DNA of 64,000 nt from CADCVQ01 sp038260305 (GTDB taxonomy: Bacteria; Actinomycetota; Thermoleophilia; Solirubrobacterales; Solirubrobacteraceae), in contig JBBSNY010000012.1 of NCBI GenBank assembly GCA_038260305.1, positions 1-64,000 of the forward strand, given 5' to 3'. A model generated the notes under the pieces. The model was not told the DNA's origin. It did no database searches and worked only from the letters and a program-made list of their open reading frames with translations. The position numbers and the translations under genes were made by a program. Shown in pieces: positions 41,501-50,752 of the stretch (positions are counted from its first letter, which is position 1; each line of letters opens with the position of its first letter).

Positions 41501-44500
41501 GGCTTCCTGCGACGCTCGTCTTCGACCATCCGACGCCGGCGGCGGTCGCCGAGCTGCTCGGCACCATGCTCGACGGCGGCGAGCGCTCCGAACGATCGGT
41601 CACGCCCGCGCCGCCCGCGACCCGCGCGCGGTCGGCCGCGGCCGCGGACGACGTCATCGCGATCATCGGCATCGGCTGCCGCTACCCCGGTGGGGTGACC
41701 TCCGCCGAGGAGCTGTGGGAGCTCGTCGCCGGCGGCCGCGACGCCATCGGCGGCTTCCCCGAGGACCGCGGCTGGGACCTCGAGCACCTCTACGATCCCG
41801 ATCCCGACCACTCCGGCACGAGCACGACGCGCAACGGGGGCTTCCTCGCCGGCGCGGCCGAGTTCGACGCTGCGTTCTTCGGCATCGCCCCGCGCGAGGC
41901 ACTCGCGATGGACCCGCAGCAGCGACTGCTGCTCGAGACGGCCTGGGAGGCACTCGAGGACGCCGGCATCGACCCCGAGTCGCTGCGCGGCACGGCGACC
42001 GGCGTCTTCGCCGGCGTCAGCACCCAGGACTACGGCTCCCTGCGCCCCAGCGGCGCCGACGCGCTCGATGGCCTGCGGCTGACCGGTCACCTGACGAGCG
42101 TCGTGTCCGGTCGCGTGTCCTACGTCCTCGGGCTGCAGGGCCCGGCGCTGACGCTCGACACGGCCTGCTCGTCGTCGCTCGTCGCGCTGCACCTCGCCTG
42201 CCAGGCGCTGCGAAACGGGGAGTGCACGCTCGCGCTCGCGGGCGGCGTGACCGTGCTTGCGACGCCGGAGGTATTCGTCGAGTTCAGCCGCCAGCGCGGC
42301 CTGGCGGCGGACGGGCGCTGCAAGTCCTTCGCCGCCGCCGCCGACGGCACCGGCTGGTCGGAGGGCGCCGGCCTGCTGCTCGTCGAACGGCTGTCAGATG
42401 CCCAGCGGCTCGGGCACCGCGTGCTCGCCCTCGTGCGCGGCAGCGCCACCAACCAGGACGGCGCGAGCAACGGCCTGTCGGCGCCCAACGGTCCATCGCA
42501 GGAACGGGTCATCCGCCAAGCGTTGGCGAACAGCCGCGTCGCCGCCGGCGAGGTCGACGTCGTCGAGGCGCACGGGACCGGGACGCGGCTCGGCGATCCG
42601 ATCGAGGCGCAGGCGCTGCTCGCGACGTACGGACGCGACCGCCGGGGCGCGCCGCTGCGGCTCGGCTCGATCAAGTCGAACATCGGGCACACGCAGGCGG
42701 CCGCCGGGGTTGCGGGCGTCATCAAGATCGTGATGGCGATGCGGGCGGGCCTGCTGCCGCGAACGCTGCACGTCGACGCGCCGACGCCGGAGGTCGACTG
42801 GTCGGCAGGCGGCGTGCAGGTGCTGACCGAGGACGTGCCGTGGCCCGCGGCCGATCGCCCGCGTCGGGCGGGCGTGTCGTCGTTCGGGATCAGCGGCACG
42901 AACGCGCACGTCGTGCTGGAGGAGGCCCCGCGCGAGGGCCGCCCCGCCGCTGCGGACACCGGCTCCGGCGGCGGTCCCGGCGCGGCCGAGGCGGGTCCGG
43001 ATGGCGCGCCGGGCCCTGCCGAGGCGGGTCCGGACGGCGCGCCGGGCGCCGTGCCGTGGATCCTGTCGGCGCGCACGCCCGACGAGCTGCGCGCCCAGGC
43101 CACGCGACTGCGCTCGCATGTCGCGGCGCGCCCCGAGCTGCGGGCGGCCGACGTCGGCTTCTCGCTCGCGGTCGGTCGGGCGCGGCTCGCGCACCGCGCC
43201 GTCGCCGTCGCGGGCGAGCGGTCCGCGCTGCTCGCCGGCCTCGACGCGGTCGTCGCGGGTGAGCCCGACGACCGCGTCGTCACCGGTCGTGCCCGTGCCG
43301 AGACCGGCGGCGTCGCGTTCGTCTTCCCGGGGCAGGGGTCGCAGTGGCGCGGGATGGCCGTCGAGCTGTGGGACAGCTCGAAGTTCTTCGCCGAGCAGAT
43401 GCGGGCCTGCGCCGATGCACTGCGCCCGTTCGTCGAGTGGGAGCTCGAGGACGTGCTGCGAGGCGCGGATGGCGCGCCCGCGCTCGAACGCATGGATGTC
43501 GTGCAGCCGTGCTCGTTCGCCGTCTTCGTCTCGCTCGCGGCGCTGTGGCGCGCGCACGGCGTGCAGCCGACGGTCGTCGTCGGCCACTCGCAGGGGGAGA
43601 TCGCCGCGGCGCACGTCGCGGGCGCGCTGTCGCTGCGCGACGCCGCCCGCGTCACCGCGCTGCGCAGCCGGGCGCTCGTCGCGCTCTCCGGCCACGGCGG
43701 GATGATGTCGGTGTTCCTGCCGGCCGCCGACACGCTCGAGCGGATCGCGCCGTGGGACGGGCGGATCTCGGTCGCGTCCTACAACGGCCCGCGCTCGACG
43801 GTCGTGTCGGGCGAGCCGCAGGCCCTCGACGAGCTGCTCGCGGCGTGTGAGGCCGACGGCGTGCGTGCGCGGATGATCGCCGTCGACTACGCCTCGCACT
43901 CCCATCACGTCGACGCGATCCGCGAGCGGCTGCTCGACGATCTCGCGCCGATCGTGCCGATGGCTGCGACGATCCCGATCGTCTCGACGACGACCGCCGC
44001 GCCGATCGACGGACTCGCGCTGAACGCCGAGCACTGGTATCGCAACCTGCGCGAGCCGGTGCGCTTCGAGCAGGCGATCCGCGCGCTGCTGGAGCAGGGC
44101 GTGACGGCGTTCGTCGAGTGCAGCCCGCATCCGGCGCTGATGTGGGCCGTCCAGGAGACGGTCGAGGACGCGGTCTCCGATCCCGAGGCGATCGCGGTCG
44201 CCGGCACGCTGCGCCGCGACGAGGGGACGCTCGCGCGCTTTCTCGCCTCCGCCGCCGAGGTCCACGTCCGCGGCGTCCACGTCGACTGGGAGGTGGCGTT
44301 CGCCGGCAGCCGGCCGCGACGCGTCGCGCTGCCGAGCTACCCGTTCACGCGCACGCGCTACTGGCTCGATGGTGGGCCCGGCGGCGCCGGCGCGGGCGGC
44401 GGGGCGTCCGTCGCCGCCGCGGGACTGGACGTCGACGAGCACCCGCTGCTCGCCGCCGCGGTCTCGCTCGCGGGCCAGGACGGGTGGCTGTGGAGCGGGC

Positions 44501-47500
44501 GCCTGTCGAGCGCCGCGCCCGCGTGGCTCGCCGACCACGAGGTACTGGGCGACACGCTTCTACCCGGCTCCGCGCTGCTCGAGATCGCGCTGCACGCCGG
44601 CGCCCGGGCCGCCTGCGACACCGTCGAGGAGCTCACGCTCGAGGTTCCGCTCGTCCTGCGCGGGCAGGCTGCGGTGCGCGTACAGGCGACCGTCGGCGAG
44701 CCGGACGGGGCCGGGCGCCGGGCGATCGACGTCTATGCGAGCGCGGACGCCGGCGGATGGGTGCGCCACGCGACCGGCACGCTGTCGGCGAGCGTGCCCG
44801 CCGCGCACGAGCCGCTCGGCATCTGGCCGCCGCCGGACGCCGAGGCGATCGACGTCGAAGCCCTCTACGACCGGCTCGCCGACCGCGGCTTCGCGTACGG
44901 GCCGGCGTTCGCGAACGTGCGGGCGGCGTGGCGGCGTCGCGGCTCGCCCGCCGGCTCCGGGGAAGCGGACAGGGAGGAGCTCTACGCCGAGATCGCGCTC
45001 GCCGACGAGCAAGCCGGCGAGGCCGCGGCCTTCGCCGTGCATCCGGCTCTGCTCGACGCCGCGTTTCACGCCGCGATCGCGCGCGACGGAGCCGGTGTGC
45101 GGCTGGCGTTCGGCTGGCGCGGCGTGCGCGTCGCGCGGCGGGGTGCGAGCGTGCTGCGGGTGCGGGTCGTCGCCGAGGGCGACGATGTCCTGCGCCTGAC
45201 CGCGGTCGACACCGCCGGGGAGCCTGTGCTGTCGGTCGACGGGCTGTTGACGCGTCCCGCGCGGGACGCAGGCGACGACCTCTTCCGGATCCATTGGACC
45301 GCGGGGTCGGCGGCCGGCGCCGGGCGCGCTCTCGGCGCGTTGGCGGGCGCGGCGACGATCGGCGGCCTCGAGCTCGCCGGCACGGACGCGTACGTGGACC
45401 TGGCCGCGCTGCGCGCCGCGCTCGACGCAGGCGCCCGCTCGTCCGGAGCAACGCCCGGCCGTGGCGACACGTCGCCGGCGACCGTCCTGGCCGCCGCGCC
45501 CGCGGACGCGGCGGCGGCGCTCGCGCTCGTGCAGGGCTGGCTGGCCGACGAGCGTATGCGCGACCGCGTGCTCGCGCTCGTCACCAGGGGCGCGGTCGCC
45601 GCGCTGCCCGGCGAGCGGCCGGATCCCGAGCTGGCGGCGCAGTGGGGCCTCCTACGCAGCGCCCAGACCGAGCATCCCGGCCGCTTCGTCCTCATCGATG
45701 CGGGTCAGCCTGCACCCGGCGGCGGCGAGAGCCTCGCGGCCTCGAGCCGAGGCACTCGTGGCGAGAAGTGGGCGCTATCCGCTCAAGATTCGACACGCGA
45801 GGGGCGCCTGGGGCCGGGGGAGGTGGTGGACCCGGAGGGGCTCGCGCTCGCGCTCGCGACGGGCGAGCCGCAGGTCGCGGTCCGCGGCGGGGCGATCCTG
45901 GTCCCAAGGCTCGTCCGCGCCGCGCGCGACGCGACTCCCTCGGGCGCGTGGCGGCTCGCCGTCGAGCGCCGCGGCGCGCCTCTCGGGGCCGGGCCATCCA
46001 GCGGCGACGGCGAGCGGCCGCTGGCCGCGGGCGAGGTGCGCGTCGCCGTGCGAGCGGCGGGCGTGAACTTCCGCGACGTGCTGCTCTCCTACGGCGTCTA
46101 CACGCGCGCGGCGGAGCTCGGGATCGAGGCTGCGGGCGTCGTCGTCGAGACCGCTGCGGACGTCACGGATCTCGCGCAGGGCGAGCGCGTGCTCGGCTTC
46201 GTCCCCGGTGCGTTCGGCCCGCTCGCCATCGCCGAGCGCGCGATGCTCGTCCCGATGCCGGCGTCGTGGTCGTTCGCGCAGGCCGCGGCCGTGCCGGTCG
46301 CGCACGCGACGGCCCGGCTCGCGCTCGTCGACATCGCGCGCCTGGGGCCGGGCGAGCGGGTGCTCATCCACGCCGCGGCCGGCGGCGTCGGGCTCGCCGC
46401 GGTCGCGCTCGCCAAGCTCGTCGGGGCGGAGGTCTTCGCGACGGCGAGCCCGTCGAAGTGGCCGCTGCTGCGCGCGCTCGGGATCGACGACGACCACCTC
46501 GCCTCGTCGCGCGACGCGACGTTCGCCACCCGCTTCGAGGGCGGCGTCGACGTCGTCCTGAACTGCCTGACAGGCGAGCTTGTCGACGCTTCGCTGCGGC
46601 TGCTCGGCCCGGGCGGGCGCTTCGTCGAGCTCGGCGTCGCCGACGTGCGCGACCCCGCCGTGGTCGCCGCCGCGCACGAGGGCGTGCGCTACGAGGCGCT
46701 CGACCTCTTCGGCACCCCGCCGCGACGGCTCGGCGCGATCCTCGAGGACGTCGTCGGGCAGGTCGCGCGCGGCGAGCTTGCGGCGCTGCCGATGACCGCG
46801 TTCGACGTGCGCGACGGCCCGGAGGCGCTGCAGTTCGTCAGCCAGGCTCGCCACGTCGGAAAGGTCGTGCTGACGGTGCGGCGCCCGCTGGATCCGGGCG
46901 GGACGGTGCTCGTCACGGGCGGGACCGGCGGGCTCGGCGCGCTCGTCGCCGAGCACCTCGCGCGCGAGCACGACGTGCGCCATGTGCTGCTCGCCAGCCG
47001 CAGCGGCGCCGGCGCCGAGGGGTCAGCGGAGCTCGTCGACCGGCTCGCGGCGCTCGGCTGCGAGGCGACGGTCGCGGCGTGCGACGTCGGCGACCGCGCG
47101 GCGCTCGCCAAGCTGCTGGGCACGATCCCGGCCACCCGGCCGCTGACCGCCGTCGTCCACGCGGCGGGGGCGTTCGACGACGGCATGATCGAGTCGCTCG
47201 ATCGCGCGTCGCTGGAGGCGGTCATGCGGCCGAAGGCGGTCGCGGCGCGCTGGCTGGACGAGCTGACGGCGGGCCTCGACCTGTCGGCGTTCGTCCTCTT
47301 CTCGTCGGCTGTGGCGACGTTCGGCCTCGCCGGGCTCGGCAACTACGCGGCGGCGAATGCGTCGCTCGACGCGCTCGCGCAGCGCCGCCGCGCGGACGGG
47401 CTGCCGGCGACCTCGATCGCGTGGGGCGCGTGGGAGCACGCTGCCGGGATGACGAGCCAGATCACGGCGCGTGACGTCGAGCGCCTCGAGCAGGGGACGC

Positions 47501-49029
47501 ACCAACTGCCGATGCCGGCCGCCCGGGCGCTGGCGCTGCTCGACGCGGCGCTGGCACACCGCGAGGCACTGCTCGTCGCTGTCCCGCTCGACCTCGCGGC
47601 GCTGCGCACCGAGGCGCGGGCGGGCACGCTGCCGGCGCTGCTGTCCGAGCTCGTACGGGCGCCGGCGCGGCGCGCGCCCGCACGGGCGGCCGTCGCCGCC
47701 GGCGGCTCGCTCGCGCAGCAGCTCGCCGCGATCCCGTCCGAGGAGCGCGACGAGCTCGTGCTCGCGCTCGTGCGCACGCAGGCCGCGGCGGCGCTCGGCC
47801 ACGAGTCCACGGACGCCGTGCAGCCCGACGACCCGTTCAAGCAGCTCGGATTCGACTCGCTCGGCTCGGTCGTGCTGCGCAATCGCCTCGCGCAGGTGAC
47901 CGGCCTGCGGCTGCCATCGACGCTCGTCTTCGACCACCCGACGCCCACGGCGATGGCCCGTTTCCTGCGCGTGCAGGCGGAGGCGGCGGGATTGCCGGCA
48001 CCGGGGACGACGACCCCCGGGGCGGGCGAGTCGACACCCGCGCGGCCGGTGCGTGGGGCGGCGGGCGCCGCGCCGCCTCCGACAGGACCGCCCGCGCCCG
48101 CGCCTGTGGCCGCGGCGCCGGCGCCCGGCGACGCGCTCGCGCTGCGCGCGTCACGCAGCCCGGGTTGGAACCAGGCCGCCGACCTGCCGGTGCCGAGCCC
48201 GAACGGCCTCGACGCCGGCCACGCGGGTGCGAGCGCTCTCCCCGGTTCGCCGGCGCCGGACCGGCCCGCCGCTGCGCATCGCCGCTACGGTGGCGCCGTG
48301 CTGACCTCACTCGCCGGCCTCGTGCGCACCCTGCGCTTCCGGGCCTGGGTCCTGCGCACGCAGGCGCGGCTCGCGCGCCTCGGCTGCCGCGTCGTCGTCG
48401 AGTCCGACGGCACGCCGCGCTTCGATGCCCTGCCGCACGTCGTCGTCTCGCAGATCGGCGATGGGAAGGGCTCCCTGACGCTGCGCATCGGCCGCGACTG
48501 CCGCTTTGGCCGCGACCTCACGCTCGACCTGCGAACCCACGCCGACGGCATCATCGAGATCGGCGACGGCTGCTACTTCCAGGATCGCGTCCGCCTGCAG
48601 CCGTGGGGCGGGGCGATCCGGCTCGCACGCCAGGTCGAGGTGCGGTCGGGCGCCGAGCTCAAGTCCGGCGGTGAGCTGCATGTCGGTGTCCAGTCGGGCA
48701 TCGGGCGCAACGTCACCGTCCACTGCCACGAGCGCATCGACATCGCCGACCACGTCGCGCTCGCCGAGGGCGTCGACGTCATGGACTCCGACCACACCCA
48801 CGACGGCAGCGACACCTGGTTCGAACGCCAGCAGGTCATGTCGACGCCGGTGCGCATCGACGCCAACGTCATGGTGGGGGCGAACGCCGTGATCCTGCGC
48901 GGCGCGCACATCCGTCGCAACGCGATGGTCGCGACGGGCGCGGTCGTGACCGCCGGCGAGTACCCGGAGGGCCACCTGCTCGCCGGGGTGCCGGCGAGCG
49001 CGATCCGGCCGCTGGGCGCGGGTGCGTAG
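38503..49029 (+). CDS. Bimodular type I PKS: KSQ-AT-ACP-KS-AT-DH-ER-KR-ACP ending in a hexapeptide acyltransferase
   Basis: The 3508-residue enzyme has these domains by residue. KSQ, 9-426: Gln172 replaces the active Cys (DTGQSSS), His307 and His347 are kept, so it decarboxylates and loads. AT1, 567-920: GHSQGE with Ser661, YASH at 760. ACP1: Ser983. KS2, 1051-1476: Cys1222, His1357, His1396. AT2, 1601-1956: Ser1696, YASH at 1796. DH: His2012 and Asp2185. ER: HAAAGGVG at 2623. KR: GGTGGLG at 2806, FDD at 2891, Tyr2948 and Asn2952. ACP2: Ser3119. A Pro/Ala linker leads to a left-handed beta-helix domain, 3267-3508, with HTH at 3431. Both AT motif sets indicate methylmalonyl-CoA. There is no thioesterase. 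One pass predicts 2-methylpentanoyl-ACP. Confidence 0.93.
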   Translation: MRRMADVSGQDIAIVGLSCRLPMAGDADALWRLLRDEVDAITPFPAARLANWDGDPGLLPPAGFIDGVEDFDAEFFGISPREAVAMDPQQRLALELAFHGLEDAGQDSGAWRDAPVGVYLGVIYGDYADVVSAAGEAAGRYTLAGLMRSIAANRISHFFGFRGPSLTIDTGQSSSLVAVHMACESLRSGESQLALAGGVNLILSPLSTLRAQGIGALSPEGRAYVFDARANGFVRGEGGAIVVLKRLADAVAEGDRIHAVIRGSAVGTGSGASGMTAPGADAQERVIRAALAHAAIDPGDVGYVELHGTGTRAGDPVEATGLGRVYGAGRPADERLAVGSIKTNIGHLEGAAGVAGLVKAALCLQRRELVASLNFEHPNPAIDLDALGLRVVRSREPWPDAGGPSAAVSSFGVGGSNCHLLLSAAPERTSPPRHAQAQSPEGAGAAGRAGAGDVAGVTARGTAAVVARAEVLPWVLSGHDDAALRAQASRLHEHVETHPELTAAEVGWTLATARTRLPRRAVVVTRSPGGSPGTGGADRATLLARLAAVARGEPGAGIASGTAGPPGKVAFVFPGQGSQWPGMALELWRTAPAFARSIEACAEALAPFLDWSLEDVLRDAPDAPPLEQVDVVQPVMFAMAVSLHALWRSYGVEPELVVGHSQGEVAAAYAAGALSLGDAARVAAMRGRTAMALHGRGGMVSVLLDAESVQARIDRLEGLSIGVFNGPGSVAVTGELEPLAELLAGLQADGVRARRISGAYASHGPQAELIRDTLLRELAPITPRCGDVAFCSAVTGEIVDGSELGPEYWFSNLRHPVRFEQATRALVRHGATAFLEMSPHPVLTVAVESTLAATADAPPELPVIGSLRRDEGDLERFATSVGEAHVRGVGVDWEAVFGSPAPARVELPAYAFQRRRFWVGEEPEEARPAGTAVGSGDLAGLTGAARDAALLELVRTQAAAVLGHESPDAVAARRSFREMGFDSLAGVELRNRLAQLAGLRLPATLVFDHPTPAAVAELLGTMLDGGERSERSVTPAPPATRARSAAAADDVIAIIGIGCRYPGGVTSAEELWELVAGGRDAIGGFPEDRGWDLEHLYDPDPDHSGTSTTRNGGFLAGAAEFDAAFFGIAPREALAMDPQQRLLLETAWEALEDAGIDPESLRGTATGVFAGVSTQDYGSLRPSGADALDGLRLTGHLTSVVSGRVSYVLGLQGPALTLDTACSSSLVALHLACQALRNGECTLALAGGVTVLATPEVFVEFSRQRGLAADGRCKSFAAAADGTGWSEGAGLLLVERLSDAQRLGHRVLALVRGSATNQDGASNGLSAPNGPSQERVIRQALANSRVAAGEVDVVEAHGTGTRLGDPIEAQALLATYGRDRRGAPLRLGSIKSNIGHTQAAAGVAGVIKIVMAMRAGLLPRTLHVDAPTPEVDWSAGGVQVLTEDVPWPAADRPRRAGVSSFGISGTNAHVVLEEAPREGRPAAADTGSGGGPGAAEAGPDGAPGPAEAGPDGAPGAVPWILSARTPDELRAQATRLRSHVAARPELRAADVGFSLAVGRARLAHRAVAVAGERSALLAGLDAVVAGEPDDRVVTGRARAETGGVAFVFPGQGSQWRGMAVELWDSSKFFAEQMRACADALRPFVEWELEDVLRGADGAPALERMDVVQPCSFAVFVSLAALWRAHGVQPTVVVGHSQGEIAAAHVAGALSLRDAARVTALRSRALVALSGHGGMMSVFLPAADTLERIAPWDGRISVASYNGPRSTVVSGEPQALDELLAACEADGVRARMIAVDYASHSHHVDAIRERLLDDLAPIVPMAATIPIVSTTTAAPIDGLALNAEHWYRNLREPVRFEQAIRALLEQGVTAFVECSPHPALMWAVQETVEDAVSDPEAIAVAGTLRRDEGTLARFLASAAEVHVRGVHVDWEVAFAGSRPRRVALPSYPFTRTRYWLDGGPGGAGAGGGASVAAAGLDVDEHPLLAAAVSLAGQDGWLWSGRLSSAAPAWLADHEVLGDTLLPGSALLEIALHAGARAACDTVEELTLEVPLVLRGQAAVRVQATVGEPDGAGRRAIDVYASADAGGWVRHATGTLSASVPAAHEPLGIWPPPDAEAIDVEALYDRLADRGFAYGPAFANVRAAWRRRGSPAGSGEADREELYAEIALADEQAGEAAAFAVHPALLDAAFHAAIARDGAGVRLAFGWRGVRVARRGASVLRVRVVAEGDDVLRLTAVDTAGEPVLSVDGLLTRPARDAGDDLFRIHWTAGSAAGAGRALGALAGAATIGGLELAGTDAYVDLAALRAALDAGARSSGATPGRGDTSPATVLAAAPADAAAALALVQGWLADERMRDRVLALVTRGAVAALPGERPDPELAAQWGLLRSAQTEHPGRFVLIDAGQPAPGGGESLAASSRGTRGEKWALSAQDSTREGRLGPGEVVDPEGLALALATGEPQVAVRGGAILVPRLVRAARDATPSGAWRLAVERRGAPLGAGPSSGDGERPLAAGEVRVAVRAAGVNFRDVLLSYGVYTRAAELGIEAAGVVVETAADVTDLAQGERVLGFVPGAFGPLAIAERAMLVPMPASWSFAQAAAVPVAHATARLALVDIARLGPGERVLIHAAAGGVGLAAVALAKLVGAEVFATASPSKWPLLRALGIDDDHLASSRDATFATRFEGGVDVVLNCLTGELVDASLRLLGPGGRFVELGVADVRDPAVVAAAHEGVRYEALDLFGTPPRRLGAILEDVVGQVARGELAALPMTAFDVRDGPEALQFVSQARHVGKVVLTVRRPLDPGGTVLVTGGTGGLGALVAEHLAREHDVRHVLLASRSGAGAEGSAELVDRLAALGCEATVAACDVGDRAALAKLLGTIPATRPLTAVVHAAGAFDDGMIESLDRASLEAVMRPKAVAARWLDELTAGLDLSAFVLFSSAVATFGLAGLGNYAAANASLDALAQRRRADGLPATSIAWGAWEHAAGMTSQITARDVERLEQGTHQLPMPAARALALLDAALAHREALLVAVPLDLAALRTEARAGTLPALLSELVRAPARRAPARAAVAAGGSLAQQLAAIPSEERDELVLALVRTQAAAALGHESTDAVQPDDPFKQLGFDSLGSVVLRNRLAQVTGLRLPSTLVFDHPTPTAMARFLRVQAEAAGLPAPGTTTPGAGESTPARPVRGAAGAAPPPTGPPAPAPVAAAPAPGDALALRASRSPGWNQAADLPVPSPNGLDAGHAGASALPGSPAPDRPAAAHRRYGGAVLTSLAGLVRTLRFRAWVLRTQARLARLGCRVVVESDGTPRFDALPHVVVSQIGDGKGSLTLRIGRDCRFGRDLTLDLRTHADGIIEIGDGCYFQDRVRLQPWGGAIRLARQVEVRSGAELKSGGELHVGVQSGIGRNVTVHCHERIDIADHVALAEGVDVMDSDHTHDGSDTWFERQQVMSTPVRIDANVMVGANAVILRGAHIRRNAMVATGAVVTAGEYPEGHLLAGVPASAIRPLGAGA

Positions 49030-49034
49030 GCCCG

Positions 49035-49733
49035 ATGGCGAGCCCGGACCGACGTGCGATCGACCTGGTGCGCCGCGGCGCCGATCGGGTGCAGCGCGTG
49101 CGCGATCGAGCCGATGCGCTCGTCCACACCTGGCGGGTGTCGAAGATGTCCCTTCCGCAGGGCGTCCTGTCGCTGCAGGACTCCGTCCACGACCAGCTCG
49201 CCGACGGCACGCTCGTGATGGGGCGCGAGAGCTACTTCGCGCCGACCGTCGACGAGCTGGGCGGCGGCGATTCGCGCGTCGTCGTCGGCAACTTCGCCTC
49301 CGTCGCCCATGACGCCATCTGCTACCTGGGCGGGCGCCACCGCAGCGACTGGGTCGCCCAGTTTCCGCTGCGCGAGCGCCTCCGTCTGCCGGGCGCCGGC
49401 GAGGACGGCCACACGTACGGGCGCGGCGACATCCATCTCGGCCATGACACCTGGATCACGCGCGGCACGGTCGTCATGTCCGGCGTCACGATCGGGCCCG
49501 GCGCCGTCGTCGCGACGCGCTCGGTCGTGACGCGCGACGTCGCCCCGTACGCGATCGTCGGCGGCATCCCGGCGCGCGAGATCGGCAAGCGCTTCGACGA
49601 CGAGCAGATCGCGGCGCTGCTGCGGATCGCGTGGTGGGACTGGCCGGTCGAGACGATCAAGGAGCGCGTCGGCGCGCTCTGCGACGCGGATGTCGACGCG
49701 TTCATCGCCCGCCACGACCCGGGCCCGCCGTAG
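49035..49733 (+). CDS. CatB-like (xenobiotic acetyltransferase-type) hexapeptide acyltransferase
   Basis: The 232-residue protein begins five bases after the PKS stop. It is a left-handed beta-helix of the XAT/CatB group: GRESYFAPTVDELGGG, VVVGNFASVAHDAICYLGG, the catalytic-region RHRSDWVAQFPL, GRGDIHLGHDTWITRGTVVM, PYAIVGGIPAREIGKRF and the C-terminal WWDWPVETIKERV that marks this group. Members acylate hydroxyl groups of antibiotics or sugars from acyl-CoA. Here the position after a PKS that ends in a related fold suggests a second acyl transfer onto the same acceptor. Confidence 0.88.
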   Translation: MASPDRRAIDLVRRGADRVQRVRDRADALVHTWRVSKMSLPQGVLSLQDSVHDQLADGTLVMGRESYFAPTVDELGGGDSRVVVGNFASVAHDAICYLGGRHRSDWVAQFPLRERLRLPGAGEDGHTYGRGDIHLGHDTWITRGTVVMSGVTIGPGAVVATRSVVTRDVAPYAIVGGIPAREIGKRFDDEQIAALLRIAWWDWPVETIKERVGALCDADVDAFIARHDPGPP

Positions 49734-49744
49734 CGCCGCCGCCC

Positions 49745-50752
49745 GTGCCCGTAGCACCCACCGCCGATCTCTCGGTCCTGATCGTCACCTACAACCACGG
49801 CGACGAGATCGACGCCTGCCTCGAGGCGGCGCTCGCCCAGGCCGGCGCGGGACTCGACATCGAGGTCGTCGTCGTCGACAACGCCTCGGCGGACGACACG
49901 GCCGCCCGTGCGAGCGCGCACGCAGGCGTGCGGCTGATCGAGACGGGCTCAAACCCCGGCTTCGCGGCCGCGATGAACGCCGCTTTCGCCGCGTGCAGCG
50001 GCGAGTTCGTGCTGTTGCTGAACCCCGACTGCGTCATGGATCCCGGCTGCGCTGCGGCGCTGCGCGAGCACCTCCTCGCGCACGCGGACGTCGCGCTTGC
50101 GGCGGCGCTCCTACACGACCCCGACGGCACGCCGCAGCTGTTCGCGCGCCGCGACGGCGGCCTCGCCACCGCGCTGTGGGCCTTCACGACCGTCGGGCGG
50201 CGTGTCGACGCGGGCCTGCGCGGCGGGCGCGCGAGCGCCGCGCGGCGCTACGAGGAGCTGTGGGCCAGCGGGCCGCCGCGCGAGCCGGTGAGCGTCTTCT
50301 GCCCGGCGGCGGCGTGCGTCATGGCCGCGCGCCGTGACCTGGTGCCCGCCCCGTTTGACGAGCGCTTTCCGCTGTTCTTCAACGACGGCGACCTCTGCGC
50401 CCGACTGCAACGCGCCGGCCGCCGCGCCGACGTCGTGCCGGCGGCGACCGCGGCGCACGGCTACGGGACGAGCGTCAAGCGCGCCCAGAGCGCGGACCCG
50501 GCGCGGATGCGCGCGGAGTGGGTCGCGTCGCTGCGGCGCTACGCGGCGCGCTGGTGGGGGCGCCCGGCGCGCGCCGCGCTCGCCCCACTGCTGCTCGCCG
50601 ACGCCGCGGTCGCGGCGTTGCTGTGCCTCGTGCGGCGCGAGGACCCGCGCGAGGTTCGCGGCACGCTCGGGGGGCTCGGCCTCCCCGGCGGGCCGCCACC
50701 GCTGCTCACGCCGGTCGCGCGTCTGCACCACCCACGCCGCCCGCGCCGCTGA
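49745..50752 (+). CDS. Glycosyltransferase family 2 (rhamnosyltransferase-like)
   Basis: GTG 49745, 11 bases after the acyltransferase stop, gives 335 residues of the GT-A fold: LSVLIVTYNHGDEIDACLEA, VVVVDNASADDTAARA, SNPGFAAAMNAAFAACSGEF, and the metal/nucleotide-sugar motif LLLNPDCVMDPG. FPLFFNDGDLCARLQRAGRR provides the usual later acidic motif. The type is close to rhamnosyltransferases and wall-polysaccharide GTs using dTDP or UDP sugars. Spacing makes it the fourth gene of the PPTase-PKS operon, arguing for a glycosylated or sugar-esterified product. The stop codon falls in a 43-bp tandem repeat. Confidence 0.88.
   Translation: MPVAPTADLSVLIVTYNHGDEIDACLEAALAQAGAGLDIEVVVVDNASADDTAARASAHAGVRLIETGSNPGFAAAMNAAFAACSGEFVLLLNPDCVMDPGCAAALREHLLAHADVALAAALLHDPDGTPQLFARRDGGLATALWAFTTVGRRVDAGLRGGRASAARRYEELWASGPPREPVSVFCPAAACVMAARRDLVPAPFDERFPLFFNDGDLCARLQRAGRRADVVPAATAAHGYGTSVKRAQSADPARMRAEWVASLRRYAARWWGRPARAALAPLLLADAAVAALLCLVRREDPREVRGTLGGLGLPGGPPPLLTPVARLHHPRRPRR

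Noticed and set aside
44118..47474. An 1118-codon frame inside the PKS gene
   Set aside because: Out-of-frame shadow of the PKS; the PKS frame has all catalytic residues.
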